A stretch of 64,000 bases of DNA, taken from contig CANLBJ010000001.1 of assembly GCA_947488905.1 (NCBI GenBank), forward strand, positions 744,001 to 808,000, given 5' to 3'. A model generated the notes under the pieces. The model did no database searches, had not been told where the DNA came from, and saw only the letters and a list, made by a program, of their open reading frames with translations. The translations under genes and the position numbers were made by a program. Shown here in pieces: positions 46,531-54,789 of the stretch. Source of the stretch: Ulvibacter algarum (GTDB lineage Bacteria; Bacteroidota; Bacteroidia; Flavobacteriales; Flavobacteriaceae). The stretch's first letter is position 1, and the number at the start of each line of letters is the position of its first letter.

Positions 46531-48045
46531 TTATAGTAAAGAGTTTTGTGTCATCGCTGCTGGTTTTTCTACTTTAAGTAGATCAAGAATAGTAGGAGCG
46601 ATGTCACCTAAAATTCCGTTATTAATATGTTTAATCTCCTTGTCTACTAAAATTAAAGGAACCGGATTTGTTGTATGTGCGGTGTTAGGAGAACCGTCAG
46701 GATTTCTCATAGTCTCACTGTTACCGTGGTCTGCAATTACTAACGTTGTGTACCCGTGTTTTAGTGCCGCTTCAATAATAGATTTAGAACAAGTGTCTAC
46801 AGTCTCACAAGCTTTAATGGCGGCCTCCATAACACCTGTGTGTCCTACCATGTCTGGATTTGCAAAATTGAGACAGATAAAATCTGCTGTTTCATGTTCT
46901 ATTTCTGGGATAATTTTATCACGTATCTCAAAGGCACTCATCTCTGGTTGTAAGTCATAAGTAGCCACTTTTGGTGAAGGGCACAAAATACGTTTCTCCC
47001 CATTAAAAGGTTTTTCACGACCCCCGTTAAAGAAGAAGGTTACGTGTGGGTATTTTTCAGTTTCGGCGATGCGTATTTGTGTTTTGTTGTTACGTTCTAG
47101 TACTTCACCTAATGTATCTTTAATATTCTCTTTGTCATAAACTACGTGTATTCCTTTATAAGAATCACTATAATTTGTAAGTGTGACAAAATACAATGGG
47201 ATTTTATGCATCCCAAAATCTTCAAAATTCTCCTGCGTTAATACTTCTGTAAGTTGGCGACCTCTATCTGTTCTAAAATTGAAGAAAATAACGATATCGT
47301 CTTTTTCTATTTTTGCAATTGGATTGCCGTTTTTTGTTGCTACAATTGGTTCTATAAACTCATCTGTAACGCCAGCTTCATAACTTTCTTCAATGCTCTT
47401 TACTAGATTTTCTGAAGACTTCCCTTTTCCGAAGACTAAAAGGTCATATGTTTTTTGAACGCGCTCCCATCTTTTATCACGATCCATAGCAAAGTAGCGA
47501 CCTATTACAGAGGCAACTTGCCCCGTGGTCTCTGCCATATGTTTTTGTAATGCCGAAATGTGCTTGGCTCCAGATTTTGGGTCTACATCACGACCATCTG
47601 TAAAGGCGTGAACAAAAACGTTGTCAAGACCGTAGTCATCTGCAGCTGTTAGCAATCCTTTAATATGATCTATATGAGAATGAACACCACCATCAGAAAC
47701 TAAGCCTAATAAATGAACTTTTTTGCCGGTCTCTTTAGCATGAGAAAAGGCATCTTTAAGTACTTTTTCATCCTTTAAAGTGTCGTTTGCAACGGCTAGA
47801 TTTATTTTAGCAAGATCTTGATAAACAATACGCCCGGCGCCTAGATTCATGTGTCCTACTTCACTATTACCCATCTGGCCATCTGGTAAACCTACATTCT
47901 TGCCGTGAGTGAGTAATGTTGCGTGAGGGTAGTTAGCCATCAACGAATCTATAAAAGGAGTATTTGCTTGTGCTACTGCAGAAACAGTCTCGTCTTGAGT
48001 GATACCGTAGCCATCAAGAATTAAAAGGAGGACTTTTTTGTTCAT
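46531..48045 (-). CDS. gpmI: 2,3-bisphosphoglycerate-independent phosphoglycerate mutase
   Basis: 504 residues, the usual length for the Mn2+-dependent iPGM that interconverts 3- and 2-phosphoglycerate in glycolysis and gluconeogenesis. Seen: LILDGYGI near residue 8 (metal Asp11), MGNSEVGHMNLGAGR with catalytic Ser61, the DGRDVDPKSG block, IGRYFAMDRDKRWER, and HGNSETMRNPDGSPNTAHT with metal ligands. It heads a six-gene minus-strand series ending at 42313. TATCTTTG just upstream (48050-48057, minus) fits a -7 element. Confidence 0.95.
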   Translation of the reverse strand: MNKKVLLLILDGYGITQDETVSAVAQANTPFIDSLMANYPHATLLTHGKNVGLPDGQMGNSEVGHMNLGAGRIVYQDLAKINLAVANDTLKDEKVLKDAFSHAKETGKKVHLLGLVSDGGVHSHIDHIKGLLTAADDYGLDNVFVHAFTDGRDVDPKSGAKHISALQKHMAETTGQVASVIGRYFAMDRDKRWERVQKTYDLLVFGKGKSSENLVKSIEESYEAGVTDEFIEPIVATKNGNPIAKIEKDDIVIFFNFRTDRGRQLTEVLTQENFEDFGMHKIPLYFVTLTNYSDSYKGIHVVYDKENIKDTLGEVLERNNKTQIRIAETEKYPHVTFFFNGGREKPFNGEKRILCPSPKVATYDLQPEMSAFEIRDKIIPEIEHETADFICLNFANPDMVGHTGVMEAAIKACETVDTCSKSIIEAALKHGYTTLVIADHGNSETMRNPDGSPNTAHTTNPVPLILVDKEIKHINNGILGDIAPTILDLLKVEKPAAMTQNSLL

Positions 48046-48049
48046 CTAA

Positions 48050-48057
48050 CAAAGATA
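48050..48057 (-). promoter_or_regulatory. Candidate -7 element for the gpmI operon
   Basis: CAAAGATA on the plus strand is TATCTTTG on the minus strand, matching TAnnTTTG, a few bases before the ATG (48045). The leader would be nearly absent, and no -33 TTG was found at normal distance. Confidence 0.3.
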
Positions 48058-48156
48058 CAAGGTTTGAAAAAGATGCCGATAACTAATGACATTAAATTGA
48101 TTTCAAAACCGAATCTAATAAAAACAGTTTTTTTTTAAAACACGCTAATATGTGTG

Positions 48157-48345
48157 TTAGACAAAATCATTTTTTGGTTTCATAAATTGAATCCATATTA
48201 ATGCAATTAAGGGTATTAGAAATGCAAAAACTCCCCAGCTTACTTTATTCCTGTTAAGACTACCTGCTTTATTGACACAGTAAACCGTGATTACTATTCT
48301 AAAAATTAAAAGAAGTCCAGTAACGCCGTAATTTGTTTCTTCCAT
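48157..48345 (-). CDS. Small two-helix membrane protein
   Basis: 62 residues with two hydrophobic segments (GLLLIFRIVITVYCV and WGVFAFLIPLIALIWIQFM) separated by KAGSLNRNK, and a charged C-terminus. The composition and hydrophobic periodicity look like a real small membrane protein. It sits 31 bp downstream of the M48 peptidase gene on the same strand, so it is probably co-transcribed. No family was recognised. Confidence 0.6.
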   Translation of the reverse strand: MEETNYGVTGLLLIFRIVITVYCVNKAGSLNRNKVSWGVFAFLIPLIALIWIQFMKPKNDFV

Positions 48346-48376
48346 CTTCTTGTTAAGGTATACTATTTTTTTTCTG

Positions 48377-49144
48377 TTATGAAGCCTCTCTATACTTTTC
48401 TATAGAAGCTTCAATTTGCTCAATACGGTTGTCTGGGTCTGGGTGTGTGCTTTGAAACTCGGGCACTCTACTTGGCCCTGCTGCAGCTTTTAAAATTTTC
48501 ATGACACCTATCATTTGATAAGGGTCATAACCTGCATTAATCATAAAAAGGACACCTAGATCGTCGCTTTCTAACTCGTCATCACGGCCATTGCCTAAAA
48601 GAATATTTTGACCAAAAGCACCAGCGGCACCGCCCATGCCACCACCAACTTCTGCACCCATAGAGATGGTTTGCCAGATCTCGCTGTTTGCAATGCGATC
48701 TGCGCTATGTCTACCTAAAACGTGACCAATCTCGTGGCCAAGTACTCCTGCTAGCTGGTCTTCATTTTCTAGTTTAGAGTACAAAGCTTGTGTTATAAAA
48801 ATTTGTCCGCCAGGGAGCGCAAATGCATTGATGGTTTGCGCATCTGCTAATAAATGAAAGTCATACTCATATGGCGTATCTCTTGCCATACTGCTGTTTA
48901 CTAATTTTTGCCCCACCATTTTCACATAGTTCTGGGTACGCTGGTCTTGGTAGAGACCTCCATATTCTTGAGCCATACTTGGGGCGCTCTGTAAGCCAAT
49001 TGCAATCTCTTCTTGTGGATCCATAGAGATTACTTGACTTGTGCCAGTATATGGATTTTCTTGTGTGTTTGCACATTTTTTAAACATAGCAAATCCAACA
49101 ATTAGCGCGCCTATTGCGAGTCTTATTTTCCAACTATTTCTCAT
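48377..49144 (-). CDS. M48 family zinc metalloprotease
   Basis: 255 residues with an N-terminal hydrophobic segment (signal or anchor). The zinc site HEIGHVLGRH is at residues 137-141, with NAFALPGGQIFITQAL before it and a downstream Glu in ELESDDLGVLFM near 190. The C-terminus has STHPDPDNRIEQ, typical of the LoiP/YggG-BepA group of envelope quality-control peptidases. The length and lack of TPRs fit LoiP rather than BepA. The product is periplasmic or membrane-tethered. Confidence 0.9.
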   Translation of the reverse strand: MRNSWKIRLAIGALIVGFAMFKKCANTQENPYTGTSQVISMDPQEEIAIGLQSAPSMAQEYGGLYQDQRTQNYVKMVGQKLVNSSMARDTPYEYDFHLLADAQTINAFALPGGQIFITQALYSKLENEDQLAGVLGHEIGHVLGRHSADRIANSEIWQTISMGAEVGGGMGGAAGAFGQNILLGNGRDDELESDDLGVLFMINAGYDPYQMIGVMKILKAAAGPSRVPEFQSTHPDPDNRIEQIEASIEKYREAS

Positions 49145-49153
49145 ATTATATTT

Positions 49154-49188
49154 CTATTGTCATTTCTGCGCAAGCAGAAATCTATTGT
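49154..49188. repeat. Hairpin ATTTCTGC-GCAA-GCAGAAAT flanked by 7-bp direct repeats
   Basis: A perfect 8-bp stem (49162-49169 and 49174-49181) with loop GCAA is bounded by CTATTGT at 49154-49160 and CTATTGT at 49182-49188. It lies in the short gap between the M48 and VanY genes. No T-tract follows, so it is not a standard terminator. Confidence 0.7.
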
Positions 49189-49220
49189 GTGTTAACTTAA
49201 CTGTAAATCAAGTCCTAAAG

Positions 49221-49961
49221 TTACAAAATCAAATTGGGATTTATGTCAAGTATGTTTTCTGCTCTATATTTTGCAATAAATGCGTCTGTAAAATGTTCTG
49301 CTCCCAGTAATTTTTCTTCTAGTAGAATTTGTTTTACATCTAGTTTGCGGTAATCTAATAGTAACTGTTTAGATACTGGCGCGTAACTAAAATGCCATGG
49401 CTCATATTTAAAACCTTTGCGTTGTGCGTTGTCTGTATATACCTCATAAAAACCAAATTTTGCTGCATTCTCATTAAGCCATTCTTTGAGTTTGCAAAAT
49501 GGTCCTGCACCGTGAAAGTGCTTTGCTTGTAAAACACTTGAAGGTCTTGGAGATCCGTTTGCGTCTATAATATCAATGTCTGTGCCCCAGTGATGACGAG
49601 AAGTTCCTGGGATGGTAGAGTATTCTATGATTTTTTTTATTGCATCTAAAGGTGCTAATCCTGCTGCGGTAAACCTCTTGTATTTGCCTTCATAAATTTG
49701 TTTTTGGCGTTCAAAACTTCTGTAGGCAGAAACAACTTCTATTTTAAGACCTGCGGTTGCGGCTGCTTTTTTCATGTCTTGAAAACTAGCATAAGTTTCT
49801 TGCTGCATTTTCCAGGATGGCCCCTGAAAAGAATAGTCGCTTTTACCTATTAAAAAATCTTTGTCAATAGAAGTGTAGCTACTGTTAAATGAGAGTTGTG
49901 GCGCCGCAAGAACTCCTGCAGCGGCAATACTGGTTAATTTTATAAATTGATTTCTGTTCAT
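49221..49961 (-). CDS. VanY-type D-alanyl-D-alanine carboxypeptidase (M15B)
   Basis: 246 residues with an N-terminal signal (Tat-like or Sec: MNRNQFIKLTSIAAAGVLAA). The M15B motifs are present: VVSAYRSFERQKQIY, then SRHHWGTDIDI (zinc ligands His123 and Asp130), and EPWHFSY (Glu187, His190). It would trim the terminal D-Ala from peptidoglycan stem peptides in the periplasm. The start region overlaps the promoter of the divergent GNAT gene. Confidence 0.9.
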   Translation of the reverse strand: MNRNQFIKLTSIAAAGVLAAPQLSFNSSYTSIDKDFLIGKSDYSFQGPSWKMQQETYASFQDMKKAAATAGLKIEVVSAYRSFERQKQIYEGKYKRFTAAGLAPLDAIKKIIEYSTIPGTSRHHWGTDIDIIDANGSPRPSSVLQAKHFHGAGPFCKLKEWLNENAAKFGFYEVYTDNAQRKGFKYEPWHFSYAPVSKQLLLDYRKLDVKQILLEEKLLGAEHFTDAFIAKYRAENILDINPNLIL

Positions 49962-49973
49962 TGCCTATCTTTG
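49947..49973 (+). promoter_or_regulatory. Promoter of the GNAT gene
   Basis: TTG at 49947-49949, 16 bp, then TATCTTTG at 49966-49973, close to the Bacteroidota consensus. Transcription would begin near 49980, about 17 nt before the TTG start codon at 49997. Confidence 0.55.
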
Positions 49974-49996
49974 TAACCTACTAAATTAATACTATT

Positions 49997-50431
49997 TTGA
50001 CAGCAAACAACTTCACATTTAAGATTATTGTTCCTTCTGAAATTTTAACCATTTTACCATTGTTAGAAGAATTAGGAAGTGCTAATATTTCCGAAGCCAC
50101 CAGAATTGAGCGTTTACAAGAAATGGTGACTCAAAACTATGAGTGCGTAGGGCTTTATGATGGCGACCTTTTAATAGGTATTTGTGGTCTTTGGTTTATG
50201 ACGCGGCATTATGCAGGTAAAAGTGCAGAAGCAGATCACGTGATTATTACATCAGGTTATCAAGGTAAAGGTCTTGGTAAAAAGTTGATGCAATGGGTGT
50301 ATGATTATGTGCAAAGTAAAGGTTGTGTGTGGATAGAACTTAACACTTTTGTGCATAATTTTCCGTCACATAAATTCTACTATAATGAAGGTTTTGTGAG
50401 CAAGGGGTATCATATGGTTAAAGAATTTTAA
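49997..50431 (+). CDS. GNAT family N-acetyltransferase
   Basis: 144 residues. Acetyl-CoA binding motif A is HVIITSGYQGKGLGKKLMQW (R/Q-x-x-G-x-G/A form), followed by VWIELNTFVHNFPSHKFYYN, typical of the C-terminal GNAT strands. It begins with TTG at 49997: an in-frame stop lies at 49982 and no ATG occurs before residue 34. The substrate is unknown. Its 3' end overlaps that of pepE by 4 bp. Confidence 0.87.
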   Translation: MTANNFTFKIIVPSEILTILPLLEELGSANISEATRIERLQEMVTQNYECVGLYDGDLLIGICGLWFMTRHYAGKSAEADHVIITSGYQGKGLGKKLMQWVYDYVQSKGCVWIELNTFVHNFPSHKFYYNEGFVSKGYHMVKEF

Positions 50432-51120
50432 AGCATACCGGCGGCAATCTCAACAGGAGGTTTTCCTTGTTCAAACAATCTAGCAGTGTGTGCTCCTTTG
50501 AGTTCTATTTTGTCATTAGTGACACGTAGCCAGCTCCCTTCTCTAAGGCCAAGTACGGGTACTGTATTTTGCGTGTGGTATTCTTTAATACGTGTTTCTC
50601 GAGTTTCTCCCATATGTTTTGAAGTAGGGTCTGGGTCTAGATAATGCGCATTAATATTGTAAGGGATTACACCCATAGTTTTAAATGATGGAGGGTATAC
50701 AATAGGCATATCATTTGTGTTTTGCATAGAAGGACCGCAGATGTTACTGCCAGCACTTGTGCCTAGGTAAGGAACTCCATTAAGTATGGCCTCACGCAAG
50801 GGCTGAATGACTTCGTTTTTATATAACATTTGTACTAATAAAAATGTGTTGCCGCCTCCAGTAAAAACGCCTTTTGCTTCTGTGATGGCTTTTGCTGGGT
50901 TTGTAAAAGAGTGAAGCCCTGTGACTTTTATATTTAATTTATTAAAAAACTTTGCTGCTATTGCCGTGTATGCATCGTGAGACATACCGCCGGGTCTAGC
51001 ATATGGTATAAAGATGATTTCTTTACACTCATTAAATAGTTGAGACACTTCTTTTGTTAGGTAATCTAGGTAAGAGCCACCGTGAATAGTAGATGTGCTT
51101 GCAACGATTAAGTTTTTCAT
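50428..51120 (-). CDS. pepE: Dipeptidase E (peptidase S51)
   Basis: 230 residues, the length of PepE, an alpha-aspartyl dipeptidase. The nucleophile Ser122 is in LGTSAGSNICGP. FTGGGNTFLLVQML and INAHYLDPDP contain further family residues, including the His of the catalytic region. It is cytoplasmic, releases Asp from Asp-X dipeptides and has no signal peptide. Convergent with the GNAT gene. Confidence 0.92.
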   Translation of the reverse strand: MKNLIVASTSTIHGGSYLDYLTKEVSQLFNECKEIIFIPYARPGGMSHDAYTAIAAKFFNKLNIKVTGLHSFTNPAKAITEAKGVFTGGGNTFLLVQMLYKNEVIQPLREAILNGVPYLGTSAGSNICGPSMQNTNDMPIVYPPSFKTMGVIPYNINAHYLDPDPTSKHMGETRETRIKEYHTQNTVPVLGLREGSWLRVTNDKIELKGAHTARLFEQGKPPVEIAAGML

Positions 51121-51200
51121 AGTAAAGTATTAAAGTATAAAAGTAAGTAACTCATCTTAAAAATTTTTACCTATTTGTTTAAAATAGAATGTATACATGT

Positions 51201-51236
51201 AAAAATGCCTCATTTGTAATAATGAGGCATTTTTTA
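51201..51236 (-). terminator. Rho-independent terminator (bidirectional)
   Basis: ATGCCTCATT (51205-51214) and AATGAGGCAT (51221-51230) with a 6-base loop, flanked by an A-run on the left and a T-run on the right. It serves the coiled-coil gene on the minus strand. Confidence 0.88.
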
Positions 51237-51274
51237 TAAAATAGAACGTATTGTCTACTTAAAACTTTAAAAGA

Positions 51275-52006
51275 CTATTTAAGTTTATTTACTTTCTTTT
51301 CTAGCTTTTCTACATTTTCTTTAAGACCCTTTAATTTTTTCTCCCACTTTTCGTGATCTACAGGAGATAATTTACCCTTGCTCTCTAGCTTTGTAAATTT
51401 TTTGGTTTGAGATTTTAATTTTTCTTCAGCTTTACTAAGGCTCTTTTTTGCAGCAGCAAGTTTTGATGCAGCTTTTTCATTTCTTTTTATTTCTTTTTCT
51501 GCAGCTTTTTGTTCTTTCTCCGCCTTTTTTAATTTGTTTTGTGCGCTCTTTTCAGCTTCTTTGAGTTTCTTTTGCTCTTTTGCTTTTGCTTTTTCTGCTG
51601 CTTTTAACTCTTTTTCTTTTGCCTTTTCTACACCTTTTAATTTTTCTTCTTGCTCTTCTTTTACCTTTTTAGCATCTTGATGTTTTTCTTCTTCTTTAGG
51701 TGTTTCAAGTGGAGAAATTTCTTTCTCGGCAGCTTCTATTGCTTGTTTTTGAATGTCATCAGCCTCCACAGCTTGTATATCAATATCTTCTTGTTGTAAT
51801 AATCTCTCTTCTGCTACTTTTTTGGCTTGCTCAAAGATGATAACTTTTTGTTCTTGTGTAAAAGAAGAAGAAACATCTTTTCCTTTTAAAAATATTTGAC
51901 TGCCTCTAACAATGTATTTCTGTCCGTCATTTACAATCTCTTGTGCAAATGTCATTGATGTAGTAAAGAAGATGGCAACTAATAGTATGTGTTTTAATGT
52001 TTTCAT
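51275..52006 (-). CDS. Secreted Lys/Glu-rich coiled-coil protein
   Basis: 243 residues with signal peptide ending TFAQ. A short globular start (NDGQKYIVRGSQIFLKGKDV) is followed by continuous coiled coil rich in Lys, Glu and Ala from about residue 90 to the end (for example KKLKEAEKSAQNKLKKAEKE and LKENVEKLEKKVNKL). No enzyme motif is present. It probably lies in the periplasm as a long rod or spacer; function unknown. TATATTTG (minus strand, 52047-52054) is a candidate -7 element. Confidence 0.8.
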   Translation of the reverse strand: MKTLKHILLVAIFFTTSMTFAQEIVNDGQKYIVRGSQIFLKGKDVSSSFTQEQKVIIFEQAKKVAEERLLQQEDIDIQAVEADDIQKQAIEAAEKEISPLETPKEEEKHQDAKKVKEEQEEKLKGVEKAKEKELKAAEKAKAKEQKKLKEAEKSAQNKLKKAEKEQKAAEKEIKRNEKAASKLAAAKKSLSKAEEKLKSQTKKFTKLESKGKLSPVDHEKWEKKLKGLKENVEKLEKKVNKLK

Positions 52007-52324
52007 TTTTTATATATGATTAAGATTATATTTAGCTTTATACTAACAAATATAGTGCTAAGTCATTATTGCCACGCTAAATAATGCAAAAATAGAGTTA
52101 GTTGCTATTTGGTTTTCTACAAATGGTGTCTATCTCAAGATTATTGATGATTTCCGAAGAAAAAATTTTATTAATTATTGTCTTGTTAGAGCGTGGTTAG
52201 GGGAGGATTTTTATATGTACGACTGTAAATTGCAACAATAATTAATTTTATGCGTCTTACTAATAGCATAAAACTATATCATTATTGTAAAAATTTTACC
52301 AACCTTTTCCTTATCTTTAATAGT

Positions 52325-53143
52325 ATGAAAAAACTACTACTCTTATTATTTTGTATTTCAACAATTACTTCATTTGCACAAGAAGTACAACGCTTCATGG
52401 TTGATGGCCGTATTTCTGCTCCTACAGAAAGTGATATAGAAGGTGTCACATTATATAATAACTCTTCTAATAGAGGTACCATAACAGATGAAAATGGTGA
52501 GTTTAAACTTGCTGTTGCACTTAATGATGAGATTATAGTATCTGCAATACAATATGCTACTTTTAAGATAACAGTAGATCAACGTACTATAGACACTAAA
52601 AAACTAGGTATTTATTTAAATCCTGTAGTTAATGAATTGCAAGAAGTAACTGTGAGAAAATATGACCTCACAGGTAATCTTGTAGTAGATGTGGGTAATA
52701 TAAAAACGGTAGATTTTGCTACAGAGTTTGATCTTTCTTTTGAGACTATGGAGTTTGATTATGAGTTTACACCAGACAAATGGTCTTCTATACCTGGCAA
52801 CTTTGCAGAAAGTGCTTTTTATAATGGTCAAGAGCAATATGGTGTTAATTTATTAGGAGGTATTGGCTTGTTGGGGCAGCTTATTTTTAATAAAAAGGCA
52901 AGTAGATCTTTTGCCTTAAAACCTCATAATCCAGAAAAAACCGTGCAAGGGCTTAGAGAGCGATACTCACATCAAGAATTAAGAGACGCGTTTAAAATAC
53001 CAGAAGGTAAAGAAGAAGATTTTTTATTTTTTGCCGAAGAACATGGACTAAAAAGTGACCTGCTTAAAGATAATAATCAACTAGTTTTACTTTCATTTTT
53101 GCAAGATAAAGCAGTGGATTACCTGAAACAGATTGATGAGTAA
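52325..53143 (+). CDS. Carboxypeptidase-regulatory-like protein, paralogue 1
   Basis: 272 residues from ATG 52325 (signal MKKLLLLLFCISTITSFAQ); an in-frame start at 52250 would put 25 residues before the signal. Residues ~20-110 form a CarboxypepD_reg-like beta domain (TLYNNSSNRGTITDENGEFK, then NELQEVTV). The C-terminal half has MEFDYEFT and a helical end (YSHQELRDAFKIPEGKEEDF). Such domains are often surface binding or folding modules. The last 8 bp overlap the next gene. The three genes 52325-54687 are tandem paralogues. Confidence 0.85.
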   Translation: MKKLLLLLFCISTITSFAQEVQRFMVDGRISAPTESDIEGVTLYNNSSNRGTITDENGEFKLAVALNDEIIVSAIQYATFKITVDQRTIDTKKLGIYLNPVVNELQEVTVRKYDLTGNLVVDVGNIKTVDFATEFDLSFETMEFDYEFTPDKWSSIPGNFAESAFYNGQEQYGVNLLGGIGLLGQLIFNKKASRSFALKPHNPEKTVQGLRERYSHQELRDAFKIPEGKEEDFLFFAEEHGLKSDLLKDNNQLVLLSFLQDKAVDYLKQIDE

Positions 53144-53924
53144 AATTCTTTCTATTTTTATTTTATTATTAATATCTACATTCTGTTACTCACAAGAAAA
53201 AGAGATGGCGGGTAGTATATTAAATAATACAGATGTGGGCGGTATTCACATACGTAACAACACTTCGCGACACAATGCGGTCACGTTTGCAGATGGTACC
53301 TTTAAAATTAAGGCTAATGTTAATGATACCCTATTAGTTAGTTCTATTGCCTATAAACCTAAGCAAATAATTGTTTCTGAAATTTTCTATAATGAAGCAA
53401 AGCTACCTATTACATTAGAACCTATAATTAATGAACTTGATGAGGTTAAAATAGGTGACAAGCTCTCTAAAGAAGATCGCGCTCAAATAAACAAAGTAGA
53501 AGATGATATAAACAATGATTTATCTTGGGAAAAAATGGAGTTTGATTATGAGTTTACACAAGATAAATTTTCATCAATAGCAGGTAACAAAGCCCACGAT
53601 GCTTTTTTTAATGGACAGCAACAAAACGATGGTGTAAAATTACAAATGATTATTCCTGCTGTGATCAAGTTTTTAAAGCGAAAAGAAACCGAAACCCTCC
53701 CTACATTACCTAACGATGTGGTTAGACATTATCTAAAAGAAAAATATACCAAAGAAGAGTTGCAATCATATTTTGATATCCCAATAAAGTATGCAGAAGA
53801 TTTTATTTTTTATCTAGTGGATAATGGTGTGCCAGATGAATTTTTAGCAGATGGCAATGAGCTAGAATTAACCCAATTAATTACCGAAAAAGCTTTACTA
53901 TATAATGCAAAAGCTAGAGAGTAA
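53136..53924 (+). CDS. Carboxypeptidase-regulatory-like protein, paralogue 2
   Basis: 262 residues from ATG 53136, within the stop region of paralogue 1 (8-bp overlap). Signal MSKILSIFILLLISTFCYSQ. The same layout as paralogue 1: beta domain with HIRNNTSRHNAVTFADGTFK and NELDEVKIG, then MEFDYEFT and YTKEELQSYFDIP with FIFYL. The strong similarity and overlaps show a local duplication. It lies before the DUF6702 and M1 peptidase genes. Confidence 0.85.
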   Translation: MSKILSIFILLLISTFCYSQEKEMAGSILNNTDVGGIHIRNNTSRHNAVTFADGTFKIKANVNDTLLVSSIAYKPKQIIVSEIFYNEAKLPITLEPIINELDEVKIGDKLSKEDRAQINKVEDDINNDLSWEKMEFDYEFTQDKFSSIAGNKAHDAFFNGQQQNDGVKLQMIIPAVIKFLKRKETETLPTLPNDVVRHYLKEKYTKEELQSYFDIPIKYAEDFIFYLVDNGVPDEFLADGNELELTQLITEKALLYNAKARE

Positions 53925-54687
53925 ATTTTTATTCTTTATTACTATTTTTTTTGTGATGAGCTCACTTTATGCGCAACAAAAAGAGCTGCAGGGTCACATA
54001 ACTAATAGAACAGATGTTGAGGGTGTTCATATTCTTAACCAGTCTTCACGTCGCAATGTGATCTCAAATAAAAATGGTGATTTTACTATAAGAGCATCTG
54101 TTAATGATACCATTTTAGTATCTTCAATTACATACATACCACAACGCGTTATTGTTTCTGAAATAGCATACAACCAAGAAAAGCTAACCATCACCCTTCA
54201 AGAAATAGTAAATGAACTTACTGAGGTGAAAATAGGAAACCAGCTCACAGGAAATATAAACACAGATCTTCAAAACATTAAAACCGAAAAAGTATTACAG
54301 TTTGATGATGTAGGTATTCCTGGTTTTAAAGGTAAACCAGCAGAAAAAATAGTGCCCGTTGTGCCTAGTATAGGTCTTGTCACTGCGGTTGATGTAGAAG
54401 CCCTCTATAAACACATAAGTGGTTATTATAAAGTTTTAAGAACTCAAAGAAAATGGGAGTCTCAAAACCAAACCGTTTCTGCTATTATAGATCTTTATGG
54501 TGCAAGCTTTTTTAATGAAGCATATAAAATACCAGAAAACAGACTTTATGATTTTATTCTTTTTTGTCTAGAAACAGAAACAATGGAGCAGGATTTTAAA
54601 AAAGAAAACTACTCAAGAGTAATGGCAACACTAGAAAAAAAAGCACCAGAATACATTAATAGAATTTTAAGCGTTAAAGAAGAATGA
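53905..54687 (+). CDS. Carboxypeptidase-regulatory-like protein, paralogue 3
   Basis: 260 residues; overlaps paralogue 2 by 20 bp. Signal FLFFITIFFVMSSLYAQ. The beta domain is conserved (HILNQSSRRNVISNKNGDFT, NELTEVKIG). The middle differs: the MEFDYEFT block is missing and a Pro/Gly/Val-rich stretch (VGIPGFKGKPAEKIVPVVPS) takes its place. The end keeps the helical pattern (FFNEAYKIPENRLYDFILFC). It is the most diverged copy, possibly with a different partner. Confidence 0.82.
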   Translation: MQKLESKFLFFITIFFVMSSLYAQQKELQGHITNRTDVEGVHILNQSSRRNVISNKNGDFTIRASVNDTILVSSITYIPQRVIVSEIAYNQEKLTITLQEIVNELTEVKIGNQLTGNINTDLQNIKTEKVLQFDDVGIPGFKGKPAEKIVPVVPSIGLVTAVDVEALYKHISGYYKVLRTQRKWESQNQTVSAIIDLYGASFFNEAYKIPENRLYDFILFCLETETMEQDFKKENYSRVMATLEKKAPEYINRILSVKEE

Positions 54688-54721
54688 TGTCTATCCTTTT
54701 TAAACAAACTAGAAGAGATAT

Positions 54722-54753
54722 TTGTCAATCGATAAATTAAGATCTTATTTTTG
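54722..54753 (+). promoter_or_regulatory. Promoter of the DUF6702-M1 peptidase pair
   Basis: TTG at 54722-54724, 21 bp, TATTTTTG at 54746-54753. The expected transcription start (about 54760) falls inside the ATTTCCGAAG motif at 54758-54767. Confidence 0.6.
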
Positions 54754-54789
54754 TAACATTTCCGAAGTAAAACACACATATAGAAACAT

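Noticed and set aside
46487-46960. Open frame of 157 codons antisense to gpmI
   Set aside because: gpmI motifs fix the coding strand; no recognisable domain on the other strand.
53371-54160. TTTCTGAAAT copies inside the paralogue genes
   Set aside because: These encode Ser-Glu-Ile in frame (TCT GAA AT), so coding bias explains them; only copies after terminators were kept.
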